A DNA stretch of 25,000 nt from Nemertoderma westbladi (Eukaryota; Xenacoelomorpha; Nemertodermatida; Nemertodermatidae). The DNA lies in contig JAUCBJ010000711.1 in the NCBI GenBank assembly GCA_032718475.1, positions 1 through 25,000 on the forward strand, given 5' to 3'. The position numbers and the translations under genes were made by a program. The notes beneath the pieces were generated by a model. The model had not been told where the DNA came from. It saw only the letters and a program-made list of their open reading frames with translations, and searched no databases. Positions 1 through 11,400 of the stretch are shown here, piece by piece (within the stretch, counting starts at the first letter, position 1; every line of letters begins with the position of its first letter).

Positions 1-1297
1 TTCTTTAAAGATTTTGAGAAAGGAGTCTTTGAACCCAAACTACGCAAATGGTTTGGAAGAGAGTTCCATATTTTGGGAAAGAAATAGATCGTCGTGCTAC
101 TCTTCTACTCTTCTTCTTCTAAACGAATTTGAGGTAAATAGAAACAACCCTGGGAGGATGCACGAGTGTTATGGGTGTGGATGGTGGCTGTTTTCGGGAA
201 AAGATAAGCAAGAGGGTGATGAGAATTATTAAGACATCAAACATAAGTAAGGAAACTGAAACTTACGCAGACTATGGAGTGGAAGGACGTTTAATTTTTT
301 ATACAAAGGTAAAGAAGATGATCTGTGGTGACTAAATGTAATGCAACGGATAATTTTATTGAGTTTGATGTGAAGAGGTTTAAGAATTGTATAGTGTAGG
401 TGCTTCCCCAAATAACAAGACCATAAAAAACATGAGGATATATCAGTGATAAAAATAATGAGCGCATTATTTGAGAGGGAACAATATGTCGCAGCCTATA
501 GAATAGTCCTCCTGATTTTGAAATTTTTTTTAGGATACTATTTACATGTAAGCGAAACGATAATTTTTTATCAATATGAAGTCCTAGATATTTAGAAGAA
601 TACGTTTCCGTAATTCGTTTGCCGTTAATGACGACGGAAGAGTTTGATGAGTCAAAGTTTAAAGTATTGGGAAACATGGTAAACTCAGTTTTATTAGCTG
701 TTGATTGAGAGTCTGTTAACGATAAGCCAATCTGAAACCTTATGGCAAGATGTAAATTAATGGTTGCAATTAATTGTGAAGATGCACCAGAACGGTGCAC
801 TAAAGAGGTGTCGTCGGCGAATAGAGTTTTGAGAAAGGAGCTGCAGTTGGGAAGATCATTAACATATATCAGAAAAAGGAGAGGTCCGAGGACGACGTAG
901 CCTTGGGGAATACCACATGAAATAGATCTGCTGACGGAGTTGACATTTCCAAGAGAAACAAATTGAGAGCGGTTTGTGAGATAGTCAGAGAGAAGATGGT
1001 GATGAATACCGCGAATAACATAACAGTTTTAATTTAAGAAGAATGGAGTGGTCTAAGGAGTCAAATGCTTTCCTGAGGTCTATGTATTGTATATACAGTA
1101 ACTGATGTAAAGTCTTTATTGTGGAGAGCATCCAGGATTGTTTCAACTATATTAAGGATTGCAAAAGATGTTGTATATTTCTTGCGAAATCGAATTGGTT
1201 AGGACACAGGATGGAATATTTATCGAGATAAGATACTAGTTGAGTATTTATTATAGTTTCGTAAATTTTATTAAATACAGAGAGAAGCGAAATAAAA
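1..1297 (-). mobile_element. Decayed, 5'-truncated non-LTR retrotransposon (RT domain relic)
   Basis: Conceptual minus-strand translation, with frame changes, recovers the order of a LINE reverse transcriptase. From about 1297 downward come ISLLSVFNKIYE, YSILCPNQF, YIDLRKAFDSLDHSI (motif A, catalytic Asp), CGIPQG followed by LGPLLFLIYVNDLP, LFADDTSLVH (motif C, FADD, near 820), KYLGLHIDKKLSF (near 590) and a thumb-like segment to about 300. In another frame LPLYKKLNVLPLHSL follows (about 290), then HTHNTR and FPKYGTLFQTI near the left edge. The endonuclease and the RT N-terminus are missing, because the match stops just before ISLL. At least two frameshifts and one extra Val in the PQG motif show it is dead. 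The motif spellings fit the Jockey/CR1-like group of APE LINEs; the clade is an inference. It differs clearly from the LINE at 8.3-15.8 kb. The right-hand truncation is typical of incomplete target-primed reverse transcription. Confidence 0.85.
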
Positions 1298-1425
1298 AAA
1301 TGTTTTGGGAAGAAAAGAAGCAGCTTTTGTTAAGAGTTTGAATTTACCGAAATTTAACTCTCTTCTGTGATGAACTGATACCAATGACACTACTAGGATC
1401 GGCATGCTGCATTGCAGCTGCATTT

Positions 1426-1598
1426 TTAAGAATGCTGTGCCGGCTTATCTACAAAATTGCACCGCCACAACTCCCTATCACCCATGACATTTGCTAGATC
1501 ATCCGCATCTTCAAGGCCAGTGTCCTTTAAGATGCGCCTCAAGAAAGTCATGGGCTGTCCACCATGCTTATTTGACATGACAACTTCTTTCCGTAACG
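1426..1598 (-). pseudogene. LINE-tail-like coding remnant behind a splice acceptor
   Basis: On the minus strand a pyrimidine-rich stretch ending in TTTTCAG (AG at 1600-1599) is followed by an open frame of about 57 codons ending in TAA at 1426-1428. It includes SNKHGGQPMTFLRRILKDTG, then LEDADDLANVMGDRELWRCN. The pattern G-x-P-x(3)-F-x(5)-DTG ... M-x-DR-x-LWR resembles the C-terminal tail of endonuclease/reverse-transcriptase ORFs of some LINEs. The acceptor makes a real last exon possible, with the upstream part in minus-strand DNA above 1600, but I see no partner exon there. A captured LINE tail with a chance acceptor is equally likely. Confidence 0.4.
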
Positions 1599-1674
1599 CT
1601 GAAAATCACAATTTCATCAGAAAATCAAACTAATTTCCTTCTAAATTAACATTTAGTAACATCGATATTATTAC

Positions 1675-1700
1675 CTGTCAATCAAAATAATGATTGACAA
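1675..1700. promoter_or_regulatory. Palindromic pair of PBX-MEIS/PREP-type motifs
   Basis: Two 9-bp arms (TGTCAATCA and TGATTGACA) lie 6 bp apart as a perfect inverted repeat. Read on the minus strand, 1684-1675 is TGATTGACAG, the published decamer preferred by PBX with MEIS/PREP homeodomain heterodimers. Read on the plus strand, 1691-1700 is TGATTGACAA, one base off. The motif match is visible; regulatory function is inference, and a chance hairpin in AT-rich DNA is possible. Confidence 0.25.
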
Positions 1701-2990
1701 TTACCATATCACTAAAACTACCTACCGGTAGTAAAAAAGAATGACTTTCTCCTGTTCTCCCATCAGTTTCCAGAGCAACTAAGGAAAGTAATGGAAGTAA
1801 GTGAGTGAAAGAATCCATTGTTTCTCTCTGTTTCTTTTCACAATCTTAAGAGTCAGTGGTTCGGGTTATTTATCTACTTACTGTTGTTCCGGGTATTTCT
1901 CGGCCGACGATATCGATAGGAAGACGAGGAGGAACGTTCCAATCAGTTCCGCAAGCGTTCCTTTCCAAAACAACGATGAACAGAATTCGCGATGGCCCAG
2001 GGATATACCCATTGTGTTTACAGCTTAATTTATGTGTTTTAGTCTAGAGCTATAAAAGTGTCAGTATTAATCTATTAAATCGTCACTGCGATACAATATT
2101 GCAGAATATTATGTAAAAGACTTTGTACAATTTTCCAAGATACAGAGAATTGGCCTACTTTTCAGATTTTTTTCCTATATGCTTTAAAATTTGCTTAATA
2201 AAAGTACTTACGCGTAACTGCTTAGGCCTACGTTTAACTAAAAACAATCATATCAACTAATGTATGTAGTATGAGCAGAGTAGTGCATGGGTAGATGGGA
2301 TCAGTGTTTAGAGGCAGGTAAAATAAAGGGCAATTCCAGAATTTATAGAAATTACATGCAAATGTCCCGGTACAAGAAAAATGTAACAGAAACCTGAGTT
2401 AGTTGAATCTCCTTCATTGTTTTGTTTAGAATGTAGAACTGGAATAGTTTGACACCGTGAACTTTTAATTAACATTGTTGCTTCGCATGTCAATCACATT
2501 GTCGTAGAAAAAAATTATCTGCCGAAAACGAACCTCATTAAAAATAAGAGAAAATTAAATTATACTAATGAGTTGACTATACCGGTACCAGTAATAAAAT
2601 CTATAGGTATTTACTTGAACATTCGGCAGTTCGGCATCTACATTCTATAAAAGTTTTAGTACAATTACAGTAGTACTGGTACTGAGAATAAAAATATGTG
2701 ACTTGAAAAATTTGAATTAGAAACATTTTCTATAAATGTGACTTGAAAAATGACCCATAGTTGTAGGATGATTGTAATACCTGCTGGTACAGCTGTACAG
2801 TACTATACAGTAATTACAGATATAATACAGTAATAATGTGGGATATAAGCAGATAGGTAGGCAATAAAGATTGACTATAAATTTTACCGTTTATGTTATT
2901 GGTTTAATTTATTGCTGTCTGGCAGGTAGAAATGAATCTTCCTTTCCTATTTATGTCTAGGACTTGACTGGTTGTTAGTCAGTCTACCAG
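1701..2990. other. AT-rich non-coding DNA
   Basis: No open frame here looks like protein. The few frames of 60-75 codons have no recognisable motifs and overlap each other. A 15-bp direct repeat (TGTGACTTGAAAAAT) occurs at 2697-2711 and 2737-2751. There are scattered ACCGGT and AGGCCT palindromes. I see no RNA gene or mobile element. Confidence 0.6.
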
Positions 2991-3002
2991 GGTTTACCAG
3001 GG

Positions 3003-6000
3003 GTGTGTGCAGGGCCGTTGGGTGGATGACTGAACACATTATAATAGGGGGAGGGGGTGTGTGCAGGGCCGTTGGGTGGATGACTGAACACATTATAATA
3101 GGGGGAGGGGGTGTGTGCAGGGCCGTTAGGTGGATGGCTGAACACATTATAATACGGAGAGGGGGTGTGTGCAGGGCCGTTGGGTGGATGGCTGAACACA
3201 TTATAATACGGGGAGGGGGTGTGTGCAGGGCCGTTGGGTGGATGGCTGAACACATTATAATACGGGGAGGGGGTGTGTGCAGGGCCGTTGGGTGGATGGC
3301 TGAACACATTATAATACGGAGAGGGGGTGTGTGCAGGGCCGTTGGGTGGATGGCTGAACACATTATAATACGGGGAGGGGGTGTGTGCAGGGCCGTTGGG
3401 TGGATGGCTGAACACATTATAATACGGGGAGGGGGTGTGTGCAGGGCCGTTGGGTGGATGGCTGAACACATTATAATACGGGGAGGGGGTGTGTGCAGGG
3501 CCGTTGGGTGGATGGCTGAACACATTATAATACGGGGAGGGGGTGTGTGCAGGGCCGTTGGGTGGATGGCTGAACACATTATAATACGGGGAGGGGGTGT
3601 GTGCAGGGCCGTTGGGTGGATGGCTGAACACATTATAATACGGGGAGGGGGTGTGTGCAGGGCCGTTGGGTGGATGGCTGAACACATTATAATACGGGGA
3701 GGGGGTGTGTGCAGGGCCGTTGGGTGGATGGCTGAACACATTATAATACGGGGAGGGGGTGTGTGCAGGGCCGTTGGGTGGATGGCTGAACACATTATAA
3801 TACGGGGAGGGGGTGTGTGCAGGGCCGTTGGGTGGATGGCTGAACACATTATAATACGGGGAGGGGGTGTGTGCAGGGCCGTTGGGTGGATGGCTGAACA
3901 CATTATAATACGGGGAGGGGGTGTGTGCAGGGCCGTTGGGTGGATGGCTGAACACATTATAATAAGGGGAGGGGGTGTGTGCAGGGCCGTTGGGTGGATG
4001 GCTGAACACATTATAATACGGGGAGGGGGTGTGTGCAGGGCCGTTGGGTGGATGACTGAACACATTATAATACGGGGAGGGGGTGTGTGCAGGGCCGTTG
4101 GGTGGATGGCTGAACACATTATAATAGGGGGAGGGGTGTGTGCAGGGCCGTTGGGTGGATGGCTGAACACATTATAATACGGGGAGGGGGTGTGTGCAGG
4201 GCCGTTGGGTGGATGGCTGAACACATTATAATAGGGGGAGGGGGTGTATGCAGGGCCGTTGGGTGGATGGCTGAACACATTATAATACGGGGAGGGGGTG
4301 TGTGCAGGGCCGTTGGGTGGATGGCTGAACACATTATAATACGGGGAGGGGGTGTGTGCAGGGCCGTTGGGTGGATGGCTGAACACATTATAATAGGGGG
4401 AGGGGGTGTGTGCAGGGCCGTTGGGTGGATGGCTGAACACATTATAATACGGGGAGGGGGTGTGTGCAGGGCCGTTGGGTGGATGGCTGAACACATTATA
4501 ATACGGGGAGGGGGTGTGTGCAGGGCCGTTGGGTGGATGGCTGAACACATTATAATACGGGGAGGGGGTGTGTGCAGGGCCGTTGGGTGGATGGCTGAAC
4601 ACATTATAATAGGGGGAGGGGGTGTGTGCAGGGCCGTTGGGTGGATGGCTGAACACATTATAATACGGGGAGGGGGTGTGTGCAGGGCCGTTGGGTGGAT
4701 GGCTGAACACATTATAATACGGGGAGGGGGTGTGTGCAGGGCCGTTGGGTGGATGGCTGAACACATTATAATACGGGGAGGGGGTGTGTGCAGGGCCGTT
4801 GGGTGGATGGCTGAACACATTATAATACGGGGAGGGGGTGTGTGCAGGGCCATTGGGTGGATGGCTGAACACATTATAATAAGGGGAGGGGGTGTGTGCA
4901 GGGCCGTTGGGTGGATGGCTGAACACATTATAATAAGGGGAGGGGGTGTGTACACTGTACAGGGCCGTTGGGTGGATGGCTGAACACATTATAATAAGGG
5001 GACGGGGTGTGTACAGGGCCGTTGGGTGGATGGCTGAACACATTATAATAAGGGGAGGGGGTGTGTGCAGGGCCATTGGGTGGATGGCTGAACACATTAT
5101 AATAAGGGGAGGGGGTGTGTGCAGGGCCGTTGGGTGGATGGCTGAACACATTATAATACGGGGAGGGGGTGTGTGCAGGGCCGTTAGGTGGATGGCTGAA
5201 CACATTATAATACGGGGAGGGGGTGTGTGCAGGGCCGTTGGGTGGATGGCTGAACACATTATAATACGGGGAGGGGGTGTGTGCAGGGCCATTGGGTGGA
5301 TGGCTGAACACATTATAATACGGGGAGGGGGTGTGTACAGGGCCGTTAGGTGGATGGCTGAACACATTATAATACGGGGAGGGGGTGTGTGCAGGGCCGT
5401 TGGGTGGATGGCTGAACACATTATAATACGGGGAGGGGGTGTGTGCAGGGCCGTTGGGTGGATGGCTGGAACACATTATAATACGGGGAGGGGGTGTGTG
5501 CAGGGCCGTTAGGTGGATGGCTGAACACATTATAATACGGGGAGGGGGTGTGTGCAGGGCCGTTGGGTGGATGGCTGAACACATTATAATACGGGGAGGG
5601 GGTGTGTCCTGGGCCGTTAGGTGGATGGCTGAACACATTATAATACGGGGAGGGGGTGTGTGCTGTGCAGGGCCGTTGGGTGGATGGCTGAACACATTAT
5701 AATACGGGGAGGGGGTGTGTGCCGGGCCGTTGGGTGGATGGCTGAACACATTATAATACGGGGAGGGGGTGTGTGCAGGGCCGTTGGGTGGATGGCTGAA
5801 CACATTATAATACGGGGAGGGGGTGTGTGCAGGGCCGTTGGGTGGATGGCTGAACACATTATAATACGGGGAGGGGGTGTGTGCAGGGCCGTTGGGTGGA
5901 TGGCTGAACACATTATAATACGGGGAGGGGGTGTGTGCAGGGCCGTTGGGTGGATGGCTGAACACATTATAATACGGGGAGGGGGTGTGTGCAGGGCCGT

Positions 6001-8313
6001 TGGGTGGATGGCTGAACTCATTATAATACGGGGAGGGGGTGTGTGCAGGGCCGTTGGGTGGATGGCTGAACACATTATAATACGGGGAGGGGGTGTGTGC
6101 AGGGCCGTTGGGTGGATGGCTGAACTCATTATAATACGGGGAGGGGGTGTGTGCAGGGCCGTTGGGTGGATGGCTGAACACATTATAATACGGGGAGGGG
6201 GTGTGTGCAGGGCCGTTGGGTGGATGGCTGAACACATTATAATACGGGGAGGGTGTGTGTGCAGGGCCGTTGGGTGGATGGCTGAACACATTATAATACG
6301 GGGAGGGGGTGTGTGCAGGGCCGTTGGGTGGATGGCTGAACACATTATAATACGGGGAGGGGGTGTGTGCAGGGCCGTTGGGTGGATGGCTGAACACATT
6401 ATAATACGAGGAGGGGGTGTGTGCAGGGCCGTTGGGTGGATGGCTGAACACATTATAATACGGGGAGGGGGTGTGTGCAGGGCCGTTGGGTGGATGGCTG
6501 AACACATTATAATACGGGGAGGGGGTGTGTGCAGGGCCGTTGGGTGGATGGCTGAACACATTATAATACGGGGAGGGTGTGTGTGCAGGGCCGTTGGGTG
6601 GATGGCTGAACACATTATAATACGAGGAGGGGGTGTGTGCAGGGCCGTTGGGTGGATGGCTGAACTCATTATAATACGGGGAGGGGGTGTGTGCAGGGCC
6701 GTTGGGTGGATGGCTGAACACATTATAATACGGGGAGGGGGTGTGTGCAGGGCCGTTGGGTGGATGGCTGAACACATTATAATACGGGGAGGGGGTGTGT
6801 GCAGGGCCGTTGGGTGGATGGCTGAACACATTATAATACGGGGAGGGGGTGTGTGCAGGGCCGTTGGGTGGATGGCTGAACACATTATAATACGGGGAGG
6901 GGGTGTGTGCAGGGCCGTTGGGTGGATGGCTGAACACATTATAATACGGGGAGGGGGTGTGTGCAGGGCCGTTGGGTGGATGGCTGAACTCATTATAATA
7001 CGGGGAGGGGGTGTGTGCAGGGCCGTTGGGTGGATGGCTGAACACATTATAATACGGGGAGGGGGTGTGTGCAGGGCCGTTGGGTGGATGGCTGAACTCA
7101 TTATAATACGGGGAGGGGGTGTGTGCAGGGCCGTTGGGTGGATGGCTGAACACATTATAATACGGGGAGGGGGTGTGTGCAGGGCCGTTGGGTGGATGGC
7201 TGAACACATTATAATACGGGGAGGGGGTGTGTGCAGGGCCGTTGGGTGGATGGCTGGAACACATTATAATACGGGGAGGGGGTGTGTGCTGTGCAGGGCC
7301 GTTGGGTGGATGGCTGAACACATTATAATACGGGGAGGGGGTGTGTGCAGGGCCGTTGGGTGGATGGCTGAACACATTATAATACGGGGAGGGGGTGTGT
7401 GCAGGGCCGTTGGGTGGATGGCTGAACACATTATAATACGGGGAGGGGGTGTGTGCAGGGCCGTTGGGTGGATGGCTGAACACATTATAATACGGGGAGG
7501 GGGTGTGTGCAGGGCCGTTGGGTGGATGGCTGAACACATTATAATACGGGGAGGGGGTGTGTGCAGGGCCGTTGGGTGGATGGCTGAACACATTATAATA
7601 CGAGGAGGGGGTGTGTGCAGGGCCGTTGGGTGGATGGCTGAACACATTATAATACGGGGAGGGGGTGTGTGCAGGGCCGTTGGGTGGATGGCTGGAACAC
7701 ATTATAATACGGGGAGGGGGTGTGTGCTGTGCAGGGCCGTTGGGTGGATGGCTGAACACATTATAATACGGGGAGGGGGTGTGTGCAGGGCCGTTGGGTG
7801 GATGGCTGAACACATTATAATACGGGGAGGGGGTGTGTGCAGGGCCGTTGGGTGGATGGCTGAACACATTATAATACGGGGAGGGGGTGTGTGCAGGGCC
7901 GTTGGGTGGATGGCTGAACACATTATAATACGGGGAGGGGGTGTGTGCAGGGCCGTTGGGTGGATGGCTGAACACATTATAATACGGGGAGGGGGTGTGT
8001 GCAGGGCCGTTGGGTGGATGGCTGAACACATTATAATACGGGGAGGGGGTGTGTGCAGGGCCGTTGGGTGGATGGCTGAACACATTATAATACGAGGAGG
8101 GGGTGTGTGCAGGGCCGTTGGGTGGATGGCTGAACTCATTATAATACGGAGAGGGGGTGTGTGCAGGGCCGTTGGGTGGATGGCTGGAACACATTATAAT
8201 ACGGGGAGGGGGTGTGTGCTGTGCAGGGCCGTTGGGTGGATGGCTGAACACATTATAATACGGGGAGGGGGTGTGTGCAGGGCCGTTGGGTGGATGGCTG
8301 GAACACATTATAA
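3003..8313 (+). repeat. 54-bp G-rich tandem satellite, about 98 units
   Basis: Head-to-tail units begin at 3003, 3057 and so on; the last starts at 8271 and is cut off at 8313. After correcting for visible indels, first and last starts are 97 periods of 54 bp apart. Each unit has a G-rich half (GTGTGTGCAGGGCCGTTGGG, then TGGATGG), a short AT-rich core (ACACATTATAATA) and a G-run half (CGGGGAGGGGG). Units are almost identical, implying recent amplification or homogenisation. Because 54 bp is 18 codons and the common unit lacks stops in several frames, frames of 400-1126 codons occur on both strands. They consist only of an 18-residue repeat and should not be annotated as proteins. Variant units form sub-blocks: an ATAGGGGG type only to the left of about 4.65 kb, ACTCATT and CGAGG types only to the right of about 6 kb, and 60-bp units near 7.25, 7.69 and 8.18 kb. 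Confidence 0.97.
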
Positions 8314-8337
8314 TTTTTTTTTTTTAAAAAAAAAAAA
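8314..8337. other. 12-T/12-A palindromic junction between satellite and LINE 3' end
   Basis: The last satellite unit breaks at ...ATTATAA (8313) into 12 T followed by 12 A, then CCCGGACGAGCCGG. Read in the LINE's direction (minus strand), the LINE 3' region is followed by a T-run, an A-run and then satellite. The A-run is where the poly(A) tail of a retrotransposed copy would sit. The additional T-run is unusual. It may be a target T-tract, a hairpin or snap-back product, or an assembly join. Confidence 0.6.
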
Positions 8338-8487
8338 CCCGGACGAGCCGGTATAATGTAGGACAATCGTTAGTTCACCGGTAGGCCTATAGATGAAAAA
8401 GCACAGTAAATAATCACATGAAATATTAGGTGTCCAAACGTTTCTATTAAAGCAATAATACAAATGTAGCCACTTCGCTAGATTTCC
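8338..8487 (-). other. LINE 3' untranslated region
   Basis: About 150 bp lies between the ORF2 stop codon (TAA, 8490-8488) and the A/T junction. It is AT-rich apart from its last bases. In the element's direction it ends CCGGCTCGTCCGGG, which can form a 4-bp CCGG/CCGG stem with a 5-nt loop directly before the tail. LINE reverse transcriptases often recognise a 3' UTR structure, so this small hairpin is a candidate; that role is inference. Confidence 0.5.
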
Positions 8488-11400
8488 TTATTTATTATAA
8501 ATTCCAAAGTAGTCAAGTATGCGCTGGTGCTTTATATCAAATGCTGTGTTCGGTAGCTGATAACAACTCTTAATGAAGGCTGCGTGTAGCTTATCTGATA
8601 ATCTACTGGGACACATCTTCAATCGTGAAAAAATATTCCCTTTATTGTATTTATAATTGATAATAGAAGTGAGTGTAGGAAGTCCATGACATGCGGCACC
8701 TAAACGATATGTGCTGCCCAGACCGCAGTAACGAGACGGAGAAGATCCGGAGCTGTGCGCAGGCCCTCCCAAAGAGTTATTATATTGCAAAGTGAGCCGG
8801 AGAGAGCTCTGGATCAAGGAGCTAGGGCTTTGTAGACCCCTGAACAGTGTTCCGGTGCAATGACTTAAAGCCATTACCGACAAATCGGGAGCCTCATACA
8901 AATTAGAGATAATGCCATCTGAGGCATAATTTCCAACATGAAGAAGACTACGTAGGATCTTCCTATGGTATGCATCTACAGCATTGATATCCGATTTATT
9001 CAGTGCCCCAAAATTATAACAATTCCTGTATAGTATTGATGGTATTGCAAGAGATTTCCAGAGCTTAGCAATGCACCCAACATCGTATCGTTGAGAGGTC
9101 CATCTTTGATTGTGGAAGATTTCTGAGTGAGTTGCTATCGACTTGATGATTTCAGCCTTGTGACTACGATTTTGCCCTATTTTGAAACCTAGAAAAGAGA
9201 TATGTTCTGAGGCATTTGTTAGATGTCCATTGATGGAGAGCTTGTCAGTTATTAATGACGACTTGCCAGAGGAAAAGGCAGTCCAATTTGTCTTAGAATT
9301 GTCAATCTTTAGATTTAGTCGTCCAAGTGAAAAAACTATTTCACTGGCCATCTTTTCCATTGCAGAAGTAGAGGTACTGATCATGATAAAGTCATCCGCA
9401 TAGGAGAAGGCACCTAAGGGAAGTCCATGAATCGTGCAGCCACTGTTATTTTCTTGCACTCTGTTAAAAACTTCCTTCAGATAGAAATTAAACAATGTTG
9501 GGGATAATAGCGACCCCTGTTTCAGTCCCACATACAGCTTTATTCCCTCTGAAGATATGAGATTACCGATACGAACATAGGCACACGTACTAGAGTAATA
9601 TATGAGCAGCAACCTTGCTATATAAGGATTTATTTCCGTTTCCTCCAGCAACTTAGTGATTAGCAGTGGTATATCAACAGAGTCGAAGGCCGCTGCAACG
9701 TCCATCTGTGTAACATACACATTCGATCCCCCAGCAACATAATATTGTATAATCTCCAGAATAGAAGCAATCGCCATGTCAGAACCAATTCCCTTGCGGT
9801 ATGCACACTGTGCTTCAGCTGGCACAATAATTTTTGAAAGGTGTTCCGTGATGATAATTTGTTCCATGAGTTTTCCCAATATAGAAATTGAGGATATTGG
9901 GCGATATGAGCTAGCCATCTGTGTGTCTTTCCCTTTTCCTTTATACAGGTAACTAATTAATGTCTCTCCCAGAGCGCTTGGTAGAGTCCCCAGCTCGACC
10001 GAGAGATTCAAAATATTGGTGACATGAAAACAAATTTCGTCAACATCAGAATACAGGAAGTTTTCAATTGTGAGGCTGTTTCTGTCAGGAGATTTGTTTC
10101 TCCTTAAGGCCAATACAGCATTACGTATCATTCGGGTAGAAAAGCAAGGAATATGCGACTTAGATTGATCGCATGTATCATTCAGCACTTTGTTCAAACC
10201 ACTGATTTTATCCTCGTAATCTGGGGACTGCTGACCTTGAGTAGATTTCAAGTGTTTCTCGAACATACCTAAGTGTTCACCATTGTTGTTAGTCGCAGTG
10301 CTATCAGTTCTGAGATGCCGGATATGTTTCCAGAATGCGTGTGGGTCTGCCTGGTTGGTCCTGGAAGAAGGAATAATATGTGAGATCTTTTTCTTAGAAA
10401 GAAAATTACAAAGACGGCGGGTCGATCTTTTTGATTCTTTAAATGCATGTTTTAGTGGATCATCCTCGTTCTTTCCACCATGGCACCATAAATCGTAAAG
10501 TCTCTTTGTAGTTTGAACTCTATCACACAACTTTTTACTTCGAATTCTGTAGTTACGAGTTCGTTTTCTTGGCTTTAAAATGCATATAGACATACATGCA
10601 CTATCATAGAGCAACTTTTGAAGATCTTTGGCATAATTTTCCAGTGATGTAGGATTGTGATGAAAATTTTTCTTGCTAAACTGTTTATTGAGAACCTCTA
10701 AGCCATCTGTTACAAGTTGTTTGTAGTGGTCTAGCTGTGTTGAAGATGCCCTTGACCAGTTGAAACGTTTTGGCCCAGGAAAGCAATTCTGAGAAGGTGC
10801 TTTGTTGCGATGAAAATGGGAAGAAGAGTTTATGAAACAAGATATAGGAGTATGGTCCGATAAATTATCAGTCTCGTTCATAGGATGACAAATTCCATAT
10901 GTGATCAGTGCCTCGCCTGTTATGTTACTGATAATGTGGTCAATGTAAGACCGTGAGTTGTTGTAGCCATAGAAGGTGTGTAAGGGCCCAGTGAACTTCA
11001 ATGTGGTATCAACTGCTAGAAGATCATTATCTACAAGAAAGCTGTTTAATAGGCGGCCAGATTTTGTTGCTGATTTACGACTTGCACGAGGGCCTTGAAG
11101 AGAACCAACATCTGCATTACTATCACATAGGATAAAAGGGATTGCATCGGAATGTAGTGCTAAGACTGCTTCAAGGCGGCCAAGGAAATCTGAGAACAGC
11201 TCCTGTGGCTTGTTTTGGTCAGGACCATATGCGCAAAGAAAAAGAAAAACATCCCCGGAACTAGTAGCCCCCTTTATTCCAATGATATCATCTTTTGAAG
11301 TTACTTTAGTTAGGTTAGTGAGTAGATCATTCCTGATGAAAATAGCAACACCCCCCTTACTTCGACCAGGCCCTGCGCTATGAGTAGCAGGTAGGTACTC

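Noticed and set aside
291-800. A 169-codon minus-strand frame as an intact gene
   Set aside because: It is one piece of a frameshifted RT relic. Motifs continue upstream and downstream in other frames, and it has no ATG start.
3003-8313. CRISPR-like array
   Set aside because: There are no variable spacers. The whole unit is repeated, and the context is eukaryotic.
2947-8356. Open frames of 377-1126 codons on both strands
   Set aside because: They are products of a stop-free 54-bp period. They overlap in several frames on both strands, encode only an 18-residue repeat, and lack start context or unique sequence.
9182-10498. Short plus-strand frames opposite ORF2
   Set aside because: They are antisense to an RT/endonuclease ORF with intact motifs and have no protein features of their own.
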